The notes: a model not told the origin generated them from the letters alone. A DNA stretch of 64,000 nt from Chitinophagaceae bacterium (GCA_947452965.1 CANGEW010000001.1:124001-188000), one strand, 5' to 3'. Numbered from the stretch's first letter, positions 28,529 through 38,081 are shown. Translations and numbers: made by a program.

Positions 28529-28566
28529 TTCTCAAAAATAGTTTTTTCTTTTTTCTAGGCGTTAAA

Positions 28567-29277
28567 TTATTTTGTTGCAAATGCCAAAATAGCCAGGCTT
28601 ATTCTGATTTCAGGAATCTTCATTAAGGTAGAGCCACAAGCTTCAATAGTAGCACCAGTGGTAAGCACATCGTCAACTATTAAAAGATGTTTTCCGTTGT
28701 ATGCTTCAGATAGACTAATCTCAAAGGTATCCTTTACGTTTTGCCAACGTTCAAATCGGGATTTTTTAGTTTGCGTTGTCGTTCTTTTATTTCTAATGAT
28801 TAAATTTTCAACAATAGGGATACCTGTGATTTTTTGAATTCCTTTACTAATTACAGTAGCTTGATTATACCCCCTGTCCCTCTCTTTTTTCTGTAGCATA
28901 GGCACTGGAATAATAGCATCAATATCAGAAAATCTGCTAGAAGAAAGCAAAGAAACTCCCAGCATTTCTCCCAAACAAATACCCAACTGTCGGTTTCCCT
29001 TATATTTTATTTGATGCAATAAGGATTGTATCAATTTGCCTTTTGTAAAAAAGAACTCACCATGTGCGGCATGAATAGGTAGCCTTCCCGCAAAAACTTT
29101 TTCAACAGGATTTCCAGCGATATTTTGTAACTGCGTTTTGGGTAGATGATGTAAACACCTATAACATAATAATTGTTCTTTTAACAAAGTGTCACTTCCA
29201 CATCCATTGCATTGGTGCGGATAAAATAGGTGAACAAGATTCTCAATTATTTTCTCTGCTGATAACAAAAAATACAA
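28567..29277 (-). CDS. comF: ComF-family phosphoribosyltransferase-like protein
   Basis: 236 aa. N-terminal zinc ribbon with two CxxC pairs (CNGCG...CYRC), then the ComF core with PVPMLQKKERDRGYNQA and the PRPP-binding loop LLIVDDVLTTGATI. ComF is linked to DNA uptake and ATP-dependent strand processing in naturally competent bacteria. The first usable codon is TTG 29277, directly after the radA TAA stop and in the same reading frame; there is no upstream room, so translation must restart there or slightly inside. Confidence 0.88.
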   Translation of the reverse strand: MYFLLSAEKIIENLVHLFYPHQCNGCGSDTLLKEQLLCYRCLHHLPKTQLQNIAGNPVEKVFAGRLPIHAAHGEFFFTKGKLIQSLLHQIKYKGNRQLGICLGEMLGVSLLSSSRFSDIDAIIPVPMLQKKERDRGYNQATVISKGIQKITGIPIVENLIIRNKRTTTQTKKSRFERWQNVKDTFEISLSEAYNGKHLLIVDDVLTTGATIEACGSTLMKIPEIRISLAILAFATK

Positions 29278-30651
29278 TTAAAATAACAAGTTGTACAACT
29301 CTTCTACTTTTCCTAATGCTACAATTTCTATTTTAGAACGAAGCTTATCTAACGACTTTGTGTTGTATTTACTCACGATAATTTTTTCAAATCCTAGCTT
29401 TTCGGCTTCCGCAATGCGCTGCTCTATTCTATTTACGGCCCTAATTTCACCACTAAGTCCTACCTCTCCAGCAAAACAAATATGTTGAGGTAATGGCACA
29501 TCGTCATAACTACTTAGCAAAGCAGATACAATCGCTAAATCTATAGACGGATCTTCTGCTTTGATGCCGCCGGCGATATTCACAAAAACGTCTTTTACAC
29601 CAAAATGAAAGCCCCCTCTTTTTTCAAGTACCGCCAATAGCAATTGAAGTCTTCTTAAATCAAACCCACTCACCGTTCTTTGTGGAGTTCCATAAACGCT
29701 TTGTGTAACCAATGCTTGTGTTTCAATCAATAAAGGTCGCATACCTTCGATTGTGGCGGCAATTGCAATGCCACTTAATTGGTCTTCTTTTTGAGTAATT
29801 AATATCTCGCTTGGATTATTCACGGGTCGCATGCCTGTTCCCGACATTTCATAAATACCCAGCTCAGCTGTTGAACCGAACCTGTTTTTTAAGGTGCGTA
29901 AAATTCTATACGCGTAATGTCTGTCTCCTTCAAACTGAAGTACAGTGTCTACCATATGCTCCAAAATTTTTGGACCAGCAATGTTACCTTCTTTAGTAAT
30001 ATGGCCAATCAAAAAAACAGGCGTGTTGGTTTCTTTTGCGAAACGTTGCAACTCAGCTGCTGTTTCTCGAATCTGACTGATACTTCCAGGTGAAGATTCT
30101 ACAAAAGGAGATTGAAGTGTTTGGATAGAATCAACAATTACAAGTTGAGGTTTCAGTTTTTTTATTTCTTTAAATATCAGTTGTGTATCTGTTTCGGTAA
30201 GCAAATAAAATCGATCATTCACAATACCTAATCTATCTGCGCGCATTTTTATTTGTTGTTCACTTTCTTCTCCACTAATATAAAGTGTGGTAATTGTGTC
30301 TAGTTGCATTCCATTTTGTAAAAACAACGTTGACTTCCCAATACCTGGCTCACCAGCTACCAGTACAATACTCCCCAATACAATTCCTCCACCTAATACC
30401 CTATTGAGTTCTTCATCTTTAGTAGGAATTCTTTTTTCAGCAGCACTTGTAACATCACTAATGGCAATTGTTTTTATTTTTGACACACCATTGTATTCTT
30501 TCCAATCGTCTTTTTGATTTTTATCAGATCCTTTAGAAATTAATTCTTCAACAAAAGTATTCCACTGATTACAAGAAGGACATTTGCCTAACCACTTTGC
30601 ACTTTCGTATCCACAACCCTGACAAAAAAAAGAAGTTTTCGTTTTACTCAT
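29278..30651 (-). CDS. radA: DNA repair protein RadA
   Basis: DnaB-type branch-migration helicase used in recombination. N-terminal zinc finger CQGCGYESAKWLGKCPSC, RecA-like core with Walker A GEPGIGKST (about residues 101-109), the RadA-specific KNRFG, and a C-terminal Lon-protease-like domain (FVNIAGGIKAEDPSIDLAI). 457 aa, standard. In frame with and directly followed by comF. A hairpin that pairs better as minus-strand RNA lies about 100 bases upstream. Confidence 0.96.
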   Translation of the reverse strand: MSKTKTSFFCQGCGYESAKWLGKCPSCNQWNTFVEELISKGSDKNQKDDWKEYNGVSKIKTIAISDVTSAAEKRIPTKDEELNRVLGGGIVLGSIVLVAGEPGIGKSTLFLQNGMQLDTITTLYISGEESEQQIKMRADRLGIVNDRFYLLTETDTQLIFKEIKKLKPQLVIVDSIQTLQSPFVESSPGSISQIRETAAELQRFAKETNTPVFLIGHITKEGNIAGPKILEHMVDTVLQFEGDRHYAYRILRTLKNRFGSTAELGIYEMSGTGMRPVNNPSEILITQKEDQLSGIAIAATIEGMRPLLIETQALVTQSVYGTPQRTVSGFDLRRLQLLLAVLEKRGGFHFGVKDVFVNIAGGIKAEDPSIDLAIVSALLSSYDDVPLPQHICFAGEVGLSGEIRAVNRIEQRIAEAEKLGFEKIIVSKYNTKSLDKLRSKIEIVALGKVEELYNLLF

Positions 30652-30750
30652 GTGGTAAATGTAAATTCAATTTCGCTAAAGAAAAAAAACTGAATTTTAT
30701 TTTGAAAAGAATAAGAGAAAAAATAAAAAACGCAAGTTTGATAAAAAGTA

Positions 30751-30778
30751 AAAGGGTCAACATTGCTGTTAACCCTTT
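30751..30778 (-). promoter_or_regulatory. Terminator-like hairpin in the radA leader region
   Basis: Minus-strand RNA AAAGGGTTAAC-AGCAAT-GTTGACCCTTT forms an 11-bp stem with one U-G wobble, followed by TACTTTTTAT. On the plus strand the same position is an A-C mismatch, so the minus strand is the better-paired RNA. It is 100 bases upstream of radA; it may be an attenuator, or the end of an unseen antisense transcript. Confidence 0.45.
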
Positions 30779-31002
30779 GTACTTACTAACCCATTAAATT
30801 CTAATGCTAAATTACAATTTGAGGCCACAAAAAAAAATAAAATTTTAAAAATGTGCAAAACTTTTGAAACGGTTTTAGTAAATAAAGATTGTTTTTTTAT
30901 TATTTATAATAAATTGTTTTTAAACTTATTGGGTTAAAAAAGCCCTGCTTTATGGCTGTGAATATAGTTTTACATTGACTCGTTTTTTTTATAAAAATAA
31001 TA

Positions 31003-31043
31003 TACTTTATATTGTAAAGTAGTTAAAAATGATGTTATATTTA
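31003..31043 (+). promoter_or_regulatory. Promoter and candidate operator of the winged-helix regulator
   Basis: ATTG (31011-31014), then 21 bases, then TATATTTA (31036-31043) fit a Bacteroidota promoter. A perfect 7-bp inverted repeat TACTTTA-TATTG-TAAAGTA (31003-31021) is centred on the -33 TTG, a classic place for a repressor to bind. Autoregulation by the adjacent gene is inference. Confidence 0.45.
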
Positions 31044-31104
31044 CGTTGTATTTATCTGTTTTTTAATGGTCCAAGTTATTGATAATAAACTGTATAGACA
31101 ATAA

Positions 31105-31419
31105 ATGTATAAAAAGTTAAATCCCATCTTACTAAACCAGGCTCGTCTCTCCATTATGGCATTACTTATTCATGAAATGGAAGCTGATTTTAGTCTAATT
31201 CAAAGAAAAACGACTGTTTCCGCAGGGAACCTCAGTATTCAATTAAATAAGCTAAAAAAAGCAGGTTATTTGGAAATTACCAAACAATTTAAAGGCAATT
31301 ATCCTCAAACAACTTGTAAAATATCCAAAAAAGGAATGGAAGCTGTTACTGAATTTTTTGAATCAATGGAGAGTTATAAAACCATACAGAAAGAAATAGT
31401 TATTGGGCCTACTGTGTAA
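31105..31419 (+). CDS. Winged-helix transcriptional regulator (HTH_27/MarR-like)
   Basis: 104 aa. The sequence LNQARLSIMALLIHEMEADFSLIQRKTTVSAGNLSIQLNKLKKAGYLEI is the pattern of PF13601-type winged-helix proteins: helix-turn-helix at about residues 30-52, wing at 58-75. A dimerising C-terminal helix follows. The ligand is unknown and no sensor domain is present. It is convergent with pdxA (nine bases between stops). Its own promoter carries an inverted repeat that could be its operator. Confidence 0.83.
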   Translation: MYKKLNPILLNQARLSIMALLIHEMEADFSLIQRKTTVSAGNLSIQLNKLKKAGYLEITKQFKGNYPQTTCKISKKGMEAVTEFFESMESYKTIQKEIVIGPTV

Positions 31420-31428
31420 ATATGTTTC

Positions 31429-32529
31429 TTAGTCTTCTAAAATTTTTTCATCTACAGCATTGGCCACAACCACAGAGCTCATTTTTTTAAGAGGATTTTT
31501 CCGTTGCGTGTCAAATTCAATTCGGTTATGAATAATATCAATACAACTAAACAGAGCCTGCCTGGTGGATGTTTCATCTGCTATTCCTTTTCCGGCAATA
31601 TCAAATGCTGTTCCATGATCAGGAGATGTTCTTACTGCCTTTAATCCAGCGGTAAAATTTATACCTTCTCCCAATGAAAGTGATTTGAAAGGAATGAGTC
31701 CTTGATCGTGATAAAGAGATAATACCGCATCAAATTTTTCATACTGTCCTCTTGCAAAAAAAGCATCTGCACTATATGGGCCAAAACAGAATATTTCCTT
31801 TTGCTTAGCTTCTTTTATTGCGGGTTTAATGATTTCAATTTCTTCTTTGCCAATCAGTCCTTCATCTCCTGCATGAGGATTTAATCCCAATACAGCTATT
31901 TTAGGTTTTACCACTCCAAAATCACGCTTCAATGATTGATTTATTAATTGAAGTTTGCTCAGTATAGTTTCTTTTTTAATAACAGCAGCTACTTCTTTAA
32001 CTGGTAAATGTTCTGTCAACAAACCAATCTTCATGTTGTCGGCAACCATTAACATTACTACATCATTGACTCCGAAAGATTTTTTTAAAAATGGTGTATG
32101 ACCTGTATGATTAAAATTAGACGATTGAATATTCTTTTTATGAATGGGGGCAGTAACCAAACCGTCAATTTTTCCCGCTTTTAACGCTTCAGTGGCAACG
32201 GTTAGACTTAATACTGCATATTTACCTCCAGTGTCGTTCATCTCTCCAGGAGTAATTTGTACATCTTCCTCCCAACAATTATATAAATTAATTTGCTTAG
32301 GATTGATTTTGGTAGAATCTTTAATGGGGACCAAATTTAGATTCAATTCGGGCAGTGTTTTTCTATAAAAATTTATGGCTTTGTTATTTGCAAATACAAC
32401 AGGTGTGCAGATATCTAACACTCTATTATCACTCAAAACTTTAATGATTAATTCGATGCCTATACCATTAATATCACCACAAGTAAAACCAATAATGGGT
32501 TTATAATCTGTTGTTACGCTCATGTTCAT
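31429..32529 (-). CDS. pdxA: 4-hydroxythreonine-4-phosphate dehydrogenase
   Basis: NAD-dependent enzyme of pyridoxal 5'-phosphate synthesis by the DXP-dependent route. 366 aa, with IGFTCGDINGIGIE at the N-terminus, LVTAPIHKKNI, the metal-ligand segment GHTPFLKKSFG, LGLNPHAGDEGLIGKEE and YHDQGLIPFKSL. It starts with two nearby ATGs (32529 or 32523). Divergent from rsmA, a gene order also known from enterobacteria (pdxA-ksgA). Confidence 0.94.
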   Translation of the reverse strand: MNMSVTTDYKPIIGFTCGDINGIGIELIIKVLSDNRVLDICTPVVFANNKAINFYRKTLPELNLNLVPIKDSTKINPKQINLYNCWEEDVQITPGEMNDTGGKYAVLSLTVATEALKAGKIDGLVTAPIHKKNIQSSNFNHTGHTPFLKKSFGVNDVVMLMVADNMKIGLLTEHLPVKEVAAVIKKETILSKLQLINQSLKRDFGVVKPKIAVLGLNPHAGDEGLIGKEEIEIIKPAIKEAKQKEIFCFGPYSADAFFARGQYEKFDAVLSLYHDQGLIPFKSLSLGEGINFTAGLKAVRTSPDHGTAFDIAGKGIADETSTRQALFSCIDIIHNRIEFDTQRKNPLKKMSSVVVANAVDEKILED

Positions 32530-32613
32530 TCTAAATTGAGGTGTAAAAGTACGAATAATGAATCAATGTATCAATGATCGAATAGCTGAATCCTTTAAAC
32601 AGTTTGATACCCT

Positions 32614-32621
32614 TACCTTTG
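32614..32621 (+). promoter_or_regulatory. -7 promoter element for rsmA, near-leaderless
   Basis: TACCTTTG, perfect TANNTTTG, ends six bases before ATG 32627. It places the transcription start at or next to the start codon and excludes the upstream start at 32558 used in the ORF track. Confidence 0.55.
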
Positions 32622-32626
32622 TGACT

Positions 32627-33379
32627 ATGTACACATTAAAAAAATCACTTGGTCAACATTTTTTGAAAGATGAGCTTATCATCCAAAAAATTGCAGGTCT
32701 ATTACAAGTGCATTCTTTTCATAATCTTCTAGAAGTTGGGCCCGGAGCTGGTGCTCTTACCAAAGAATTAATTAAAATTCCTGAAATTTCTTTTAAGGCT
32801 GTTGAACTTGATGAAGAAAAAATTGAATTCTTAAAAAAGAAATACCCAATTCTTATTGATAAAATAATCAGTGCAAGCTTTTTAGATATTCAACCCCCCT
32901 TTACAGAGTCTTTTACAGTTATTGGCAACTTTCCTTACAATATTTCAACACAGATATTATTCAAAATTCTAGATTGGAAAGATCAGGTACCCACTGTAAT
33001 TGGTATGTTTCAAAAAGAAGTTGCCGAACGTGCTGCATCCAAAGAAGGATCCAAGGTTTATGGTGTGCTGAGTGCGTTGATACAAGCATATTATGATGTA
33101 GAATACCTTTTTGATGTGCCACCCGAAAGCTTTACACCACCGCCCCAAGTAATGAGTGGTGTTATAAAACTAATCAGAAGAACTATCCCGCTTCATGTAA
33201 AATCAGATCGAGCATATTGGGTATTAGTTAAAACCGCCTTTAATCAAAGAAGAAAAACCCTTCGAAATGCTTTGAAAGGTCAATTTTCGAAAGAATTTCT
33301 ATCCGAACCCATTTTTGCTAAAAGAGCAGAAGAGCTGAGTATAGAAGATTTTGCTTCCTTGACCTTTCACATGCAATAA
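32627..33379 (+). CDS. rsmA: 16S rRNA dimethyladenosine transferase
   Basis: KsgA/RsmA dimethylates two adjacent adenosines near the 3' end of 16S rRNA during 30S assembly. The start MYTLKKSLGQHFLKD is the canonical N-terminus. SAM-binding motif NLLEVGPGAGALTKEL (about residues 30-45) and catalytic motif NFPYNIS (about 105) are intact. 250 aa from ATG 32627. The longer ORF from 32558 would run through the promoter element. Confidence 0.95.
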   Translation: MYTLKKSLGQHFLKDELIIQKIAGLLQVHSFHNLLEVGPGAGALTKELIKIPEISFKAVELDEEKIEFLKKKYPILIDKIISASFLDIQPPFTESFTVIGNFPYNISTQILFKILDWKDQVPTVIGMFQKEVAERAASKEGSKVYGVLSALIQAYYDVEYLFDVPPESFTPPPQVMSGVIKLIRRTIPLHVKSDRAYWVLVKTAFNQRRKTLRNALKGQFSKEFLSEPIFAKRAEELSIEDFASLTFHMQ

Positions 33380-33413
33380 ACTAACAACTGTTCATATTTA
33401 CTGTTACAATACC

Positions 33414-33421
33414 TACCTTTG
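33414..33421 (+). promoter_or_regulatory. -7 promoter element for icmF
   Basis: TACCTTTG, perfect TANNTTTG, 27 bases before the icmF ATG; no strong -33 TTTG visible. Confidence 0.5.
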
Positions 33422-33448
33422 TTAAATATTGCTTGAAAACATCCCCGT

Positions 33449-36400
33449 ATGAGTTTTGTAACAAAAAACAAAGTTAGAATTGTAACCGCTGCTTCCCTTT
33501 TCGATGGACATGATGCCGCAATCAATATCATGAGAAGAATTTTACAAAGTAAGGGCGCCGAAATCATCCATTTGGGGCACAATAGAAGTGTTGCTGAAAT
33601 TGTAGAATGCGCTATTGAAGAGGATGTTCAAGGTATTGCTATTACTAGTTATCAAGGCGGTCACGTTGAGTTCTTCAAATACATGAGAGACTTACTCGTT
33701 CAAAATGGATGTAAACATATCAAAATTTTTGGTGGAGGGGGTGGCACCATTCTTCCTAGTGAAATTGATGAACTTCATAAATATGGGATCACAAGAATAT
33801 ATTCTCCGGATGATGGCAGAAAAATGGGGCTTGAAGGAATGATTGAAGATGTGATTAGACAATGTGATGTTACACTAGACTGTGAAGCCGTTTACACACA
33901 ACCCCTTCAATTGAATAAAAATTTCGACATTCGAAAAATTGCCAGAAAAATCACTACTGCTGAAAATGAACTTTCAATTTCTATTAATAGAGAAAAAATA
34001 AGTAAACTAACCATACCCGTGCTGGGAATTACTGGAACGGGCGGAGCCGGAAAATCTTCTGTTACAGATGAGATTGTAAGAAGATTTTTGAATGAATATT
34101 CAAATCATACTATCGCAGTAATTTCTGTAGACCCATCAAAGAAAAAAACCGGAGGTGCTTTATTAGGTGACCGAATTAGAATGAATGCCATCTCATCTCC
34201 AAGGGCTTACATGAGAAGCTTGGCCACTAGAGAAAGCGATAAAGCTTTGAGCAAATACGTTCAAGATGCTATTGACATTTGTAAAGAGGCGGAATTTGAT
34301 TTTATTATTTTAGAAAGCGCTGGAGTAGGCCAAAGTGATGCTTCTATTTTGGATTATTGCAATGTCAGCATGTATGTAATGACGCCCGAATATGGTGCGC
34401 CTTCACAACTAGAAAAAATCAACATGCTAGATTATGCCGACGTGATTTGCTTAAATAAATTTGATAAGTCTGGTGCATTAGATTCTCTGCATGATGTAAG
34501 AAAACAATACAAAAGAAATCATAATCTTTGGGATGCAAAAGACGAAAGTCTCCCAATTGTTGGAACCATTGCAGCTCAATTTAATGATGCAGGTGTAAAT
34601 GAACTTTTCGAAATACTAATGACTACAGTTTCGAATAAAACAGGAGTTAGTTTTAGCAAGAATCAATCGAAAAAAAACGCTTTTAAAAACAAACAATCCG
34701 TTATTATTCCTCCAAGCAGAGTAAGATATTTAGCAGAAATCACTGAACACATTCAAGAATTTGATGCAACTGTAAAGAAACAAAGCGAACTCGCAAGTCA
34801 ATGGTATCAATTAGTTGGAGTTCAGCAATCTTTAAAAAATAGCACCTCAGAAGTTTTGTCAGAAATTGAAAAAAAGATTCAGGAAGTAACTTCGCTGTTG
34901 GAAGAAAGCAACAAACAACTTGTCATAAGCTGGTCGTCTATATGTAAGCGTTATGAACAAGATTTCTATGAATTTAAAGTCAGAGATCAAATTATTTCAC
35001 AACCCCTCACTTTTAAAACCCTATCCGGAACCTCTGTTTCTAAAGTATATCTTCCAAAATTTAAAGATTGGGGCGATATTCTACAATGGCAATTACAGGA
35101 AAATGTACCCGGTGAGTTTCCCTATACAGCAGGTGTTTTTCCATTAAAACGAGAGGGAGAAGACCCCACACGCATGTTCGCAGGGGAAGGCGGCCCTGAA
35201 AGAACGAATAAGCGTTTTCATTATTTAAGTGTAGGTCAACCTGCAAAAAGACTGAGCACAGCATTTGATAGTGTAACGCTATATGGCGAAGACCCTGCCA
35301 TTCGCCCAGATATCTATGGTAAAGTAGGAAATAGCGGCGTAAGTATTGCTACAGTTGATGACGCAAAAAAACTCTACAGCGGATTTGATTTATGCGATGC
35401 CAAAACCTCTGTTAGTATGACTATTAATGGGCCAGCGCCCATGATTTTAGCTTTTTTCTTACATGCTGCTATCGATCAACAATGTGAAAAATATATCATT
35501 GAAAATAATCTCAATGAATCTGTAAATCAAATTATAGAATCAAAATACAATATTGATTTACTGCCAAAGTATCTTGGCGTAGACGGTCAACCTGTTATAC
35601 CTAAAAAGGGCGCCCTTCTTGGTGATTTACCAAATGGACATGATGGACTAGGCTTACGATTACTTGGACTCAGTGGAGAAGATGTATTGCCAAGAGAAGT
35701 ATACGAAAAAATTAAAGCCCAAACACTTTCCAGTGTGAGAGGCACCGTTCAAGCAGATATTTTAAAAGAAGATCAAGCTCAAAATACTTGTATTTTCTCA
35801 ACTGAATTTGCTTTGAAATTAATGGGTGATGTGCAAGAATATTTTATCAATCATAATGTTCAAAATTTTTATAGTGTAAGTATCAGCGGTTATCACATTG
35901 CAGAAGCTGGCGCCAATCCTATTACACAATTGGCTTTTACATTGGCCAATGGATTCACCTACGTAGAATATTATTTAAGCAGAGGAATGCAGATAGATGA
36001 TTTTGCACCTAATTTATCTTTCTTCTTTAGCAACGGGATGGATCCTGAATATAGTGTGATTGGGAGAGTAGCTCGACGAATTTGGGCTAAAGCAATTAAA
36101 AACAAATACAAGGGAAATGCTAGAAGTCAGAAATTAAAATACCATATTCAAACCAGTGGCAGAAGTTTACATGCGCAGGAAATTGATTTTAATGACATTC
36201 GAACAAGTCTGCAGGCACTATACGCCATTTATGACAACTGCAATTCTTTACATACCAATGCCTATGATGAAGCGATAACAACACCAACTGAAGAAAGTGT
36301 GAGAAGAGCTATGGCAATTCAGTTAATCATTAACAGAGAATTGGGTACAGCTAAAAACGAAAATCCCAACCAAGGATCTTTTTTAATTGAAGAATTAACA

Positions 36401-36838
36401 GACCTGGTTGAAGAGGCTGTACTCAAAGAGTTTAACAGAATTACTGAAAGAGGTGGAGTGCTAGGCGCTATGGAAAGGATGTATCAAAGAAATAAAATTC
36501 AAGAAGAAAGCTTATACTACGAAACACTCAAGCATACCGGCGAGTATCCAATCATTGGTGTAAATACTTTTCTCAGCAAAAAAGGATCGCCTACCATACT
36601 GCCTTCAGAAGTTATTCGTGCCTCTATTAATGAAAAAGACAATCAAATTGTTGCACTTAATGATTTTAAAAGTCTGCATGCAGACAAAAGCAAACAGATG
36701 CTGGATCGCCTACAACAAGTGGCTATCAACAATGGCAATCTTTTTGAGGAACTAATGGAGACGGTTAAATATTGTAGCTTAGGCGAAATTACCAATACTT
36801 TATATCAGGTTGGAGGGCAATACAGAAGAAACATGTAA
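33449..36838 (+). CDS. icmF: Fused isobutyryl-CoA mutase (IcmF)
   Basis: Adenosylcobalamin-dependent acyl-CoA mutase fused to its G-protein chaperone. Residues 1-130 are the B12-binding domain with DGHDAAIN (the DxHxxG-type motif). Residues about 190-400 are the MeaB-like GTPase ([36 protein letters not shown]). After a helical linker the C-terminal 560 residues are the mutase TIM barrel ([20 protein letters not shown]). 1129 aa is full length. The domain order distinguishes it from methylmalonyl-CoA mutase. It interconverts isobutyryl- and n-butyryl-CoA, and some homologues isovaleryl/pivalyl-CoA; the substrate here is not resolved. Confidence 0.94.
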   Translation: MSFVTKNKVRIVTAASLFDGHDAAINIMRRILQSKGAEIIHLGHNRSVAEIVECAIEEDVQGIAITSYQGGHVEFFKYMRDLLVQNGCKHIKIFGGGGGTILPSEIDELHKYGITRIYSPDDGRKMGLEGMIEDVIRQCDVTLDCEAVYTQPLQLNKNFDIRKIARKITTAENELSISINREKISKLTIPVLGITGTGGAGKSSVTDEIVRRFLNEYSNHTIAVISVDPSKKKTGGALLGDRIRMNAISSPRAYMRSLATRESDKALSKYVQDAIDICKEAEFDFIILESAGVGQSDASILDYCNVSMYVMTPEYGAPSQLEKINMLDYADVICLNKFDKSGALDSLHDVRKQYKRNHNLWDAKDESLPIVGTIAAQFNDAGVNELFEILMTTVSNKTGVSFSKNQSKKNAFKNKQSVIIPPSRVRYLAEITEHIQEFDATVKKQSELASQWYQLVGVQQSLKNSTSEVLSEIEKKIQEVTSLLEESNKQLVISWSSICKRYEQDFYEFKVRDQIISQPLTFKTLSGTSVSKVYLPKFKDWGDILQWQLQENVPGEFPYTAGVFPLKREGEDPTRMFAGEGGPERTNKRFHYLSVGQPAKRLSTAFDSVTLYGEDPAIRPDIYGKVGNSGVSIATVDDAKKLYSGFDLCDAKTSVSMTINGPAPMILAFFLHAAIDQQCEKYIIENNLNESVNQIIESKYNIDLLPKYLGVDGQPVIPKKGALLGDLPNGHDGLGLRLLGLSGEDVLPREVYEKIKAQTLSSVRGTVQADILKEDQAQNTCIFSTEFALKLMGDVQEYFINHNVQNFYSVSISGYHIAEAGANPITQLAFTLANGFTYVEYYLSRGMQIDDFAPNLSFFFSNGMDPEYSVIGRVARRIWAKAIKNKYKGNARSQKLKYHIQTSGRSLHAQEIDFNDIRTSLQALYAIYDNCNSLHTNAYDEAITTPTEESVRRAMAIQLIINRELGTAKNENPNQGSFLIEELTDLVEEAVLKEFNRITERGGVLGAMERMYQRNKIQEESLYYETLKHTGEYPIIGVNTFLSKKGSPTILPSEVIRASINEKDNQIVALNDFKSLHADKSKQMLDRLQQVAINNGNLFEELMETVKYCSLGEITNTLYQVGGQYRRNM

Positions 36839-36950
36839 TGTTGCACCTATAGTGAATTTCAACACACCTATTAATTATACTTGTCATATTTTGCTATTTA
36901 TTCCTGTTATCAATTAATATTGTTGACACACAGATTTTAAATTTAAAGTC

Positions 36951-36985
36951 GGGGCTGGGTTTCTATTCAGCTCCTTTTTATTTTA
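36951..36985 (+). terminator. Rho-independent terminator after icmF (or of a short RNA)
   Basis: GGGGCTG-(10 bases)-CAGCTCC followed by TTTTTATTTT. The single imperfect pair is G-U on the plus strand, so it is a plus-strand terminator. Its T-run overlaps the stop codon of the convergent peroxidase gene. A promoter-like TTTG-N21-TAATATTG (36890-36922) sits just upstream. Confidence 0.75.
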
Positions 36986-38081
36986 CAACAGCAGGTAGAA
37001 ATGAAAATCTAGGGTTTTTAACAAAACTGCTATCAGTAAGCGTATATAAAAAGTATTGCAGCTCCATTTTTTGTTTTGGAGTCAACAAAATTTTCTTCTT
37101 TAACAATGGGTCCAAGTTTAAAGAAGAGGTATCTATCCCATTTGAATAATATTCAATTACCTGCGACAATGAGTTGATATGTCCATCGTGCATATACGGC
37201 AATGTTAATTGAACATTTCTTAATGTAGGCACTTTAAATTTAAGAGAATCTTTGCGCAGATTTGTTATTTTTTGATAGCCAATATCATTGTATTTATTTA
37301 ACACCTGACCATTGTTTCTTAAACTATGATTTGTAAAAAGTGGCTCTGTGTGACAACCATTACAATAGGTTTTGAAAATAACATATCCCCTCTCTTCAAA
37401 TGCTGTAAACTGTTGTTCGCCTCTCTTCACCTTGTCATATTTACTATCAGCAGAGACTAGATTTCCAACAAATTGGGCTAATGCTTTCAATATTTTTGGT
37501 GTAGAAATGACATTGTCACCAAATGCAGATGCAAACATTCTCTTGTAGGTACTATCATTTTTTAATTTCGTCAATATCTCATCCAATTGCTCCCCCATTT
37601 CATTAGGCGAAGTAATAGGGGCTAAAGGCTGCATTTCTATATGATTAATAGCGCCGTCCCAATGCAATAAAGGCATCCATGCTACATTGATTAATGCGGG
37701 GGCATTTCTATTGGTAAATGAATTATGAATGCCGTGGCTAACATCATGGTCATAATTTGCGAAAGATGCAAATTGTTGATGACAACTCCCGCAACTAATT
37801 GTATTATCCTTGCTCAACCGTACATCATAAAATAATTTTTTTCCTAACTGAAATCCTTCTTCTGTTAATTTGTTTTTTGAAAAAATATTCTTGGGAAGGG
37901 ATGGCCATCCTTTAGGAATCATGAAAGGCAAAGGTGTTTTTTTTTCATAAGAAATTGGCTGTTCATTAGAAGCTCCTACAGAGAAAACAACAATGATCAA
38001 CATGAATGAATACCCTATCCAATAAACCTTTTTCAATGTATAGTTTTTGCAGTTTGTGGCAATAATTAAGAAGTATAGCAC
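36978..38081 (-). CDS. Dihaem cytochrome c peroxidase (MauG/CcpA family)
   Basis: Periplasmic dihaem peroxidase reducing H2O2, or a MauG-like relative. Two CxxCH haem sites: SCGSCHQQF (about residue 98) and YCNGCHTEP (about 243). The KLFYDVRLSKDNTISCGSCH and VPTLRNVQLTLPYMHDG segments are family landmarks. A hydrophobic N-terminal segment acts as signal. The ORF track start is a GTG; an in-frame TTG at 38036 giving MKKVYWIGYSF is a more natural signal-peptide start, so the 5' end is uncertain. Confidence 0.88.
   Translation of the reverse strand: MLYFLIIATNCKNYTLKKVYWIGYSFMLIIVVFSVGASNEQPISYEKKTPLPFMIPKGWPSLPKNIFSKNKLTEEGFQLGKKLFYDVRLSKDNTISCGSCHQQFASFANYDHDVSHGIHNSFTNRNAPALINVAWMPLLHWDGAINHIEMQPLAPITSPNEMGEQLDEILTKLKNDSTYKRMFASAFGDNVISTPKILKALAQFVGNLVSADSKYDKVKRGEQQFTAFEERGYVIFKTYCNGCHTEPLFTNHSLRNNGQVLNKYNDIGYQKITNLRKDSLKFKVPTLRNVQLTLPYMHDGHINSLSQVIEYYSNGIDTSSLNLDPLLKKKILLTPKQKMELQYFLYTLTDSSFVKNPRFSFLPAVVK

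Larger units (their letters stand above)
30652..31104. other. AT-rich divergent gap between radA and the winged-helix regulator
   Basis: 453 bases without a convincing gene (ORF 30597-30797 on plus mostly overlaps radA and AT-rich leader). It holds the radA-leader hairpin (30751-30778), a long AT-rich tract with a TTTATTATTTATAATAAA palindrome near 30900, and the regulator promoter with an inverted repeat (31003-31043). Confidence 0.6.

Noticed and set aside
30597-30797. 66-aa plus-strand ORF upstream of radA
   Set aside because: Overlaps the radA 5' end in antisense and is mostly Lys/Ile from AT-rich DNA; no recognisable motif.
30855-30880. LacI-like operator around GAAACGGTTTTAG
   Set aside because: Imperfect symmetry and no LacI-family gene nearby.
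30900-30925. AT-rich palindrome TTTATTATTTATAATAAA
   Set aside because: Expected often in such AT-rich DNA; no positional support.
32558-32626. Longer N-terminus of rsmA
   Set aside because: It would be translated through the promoter element; family proteins start at the MYTLKKSLGQHF region.
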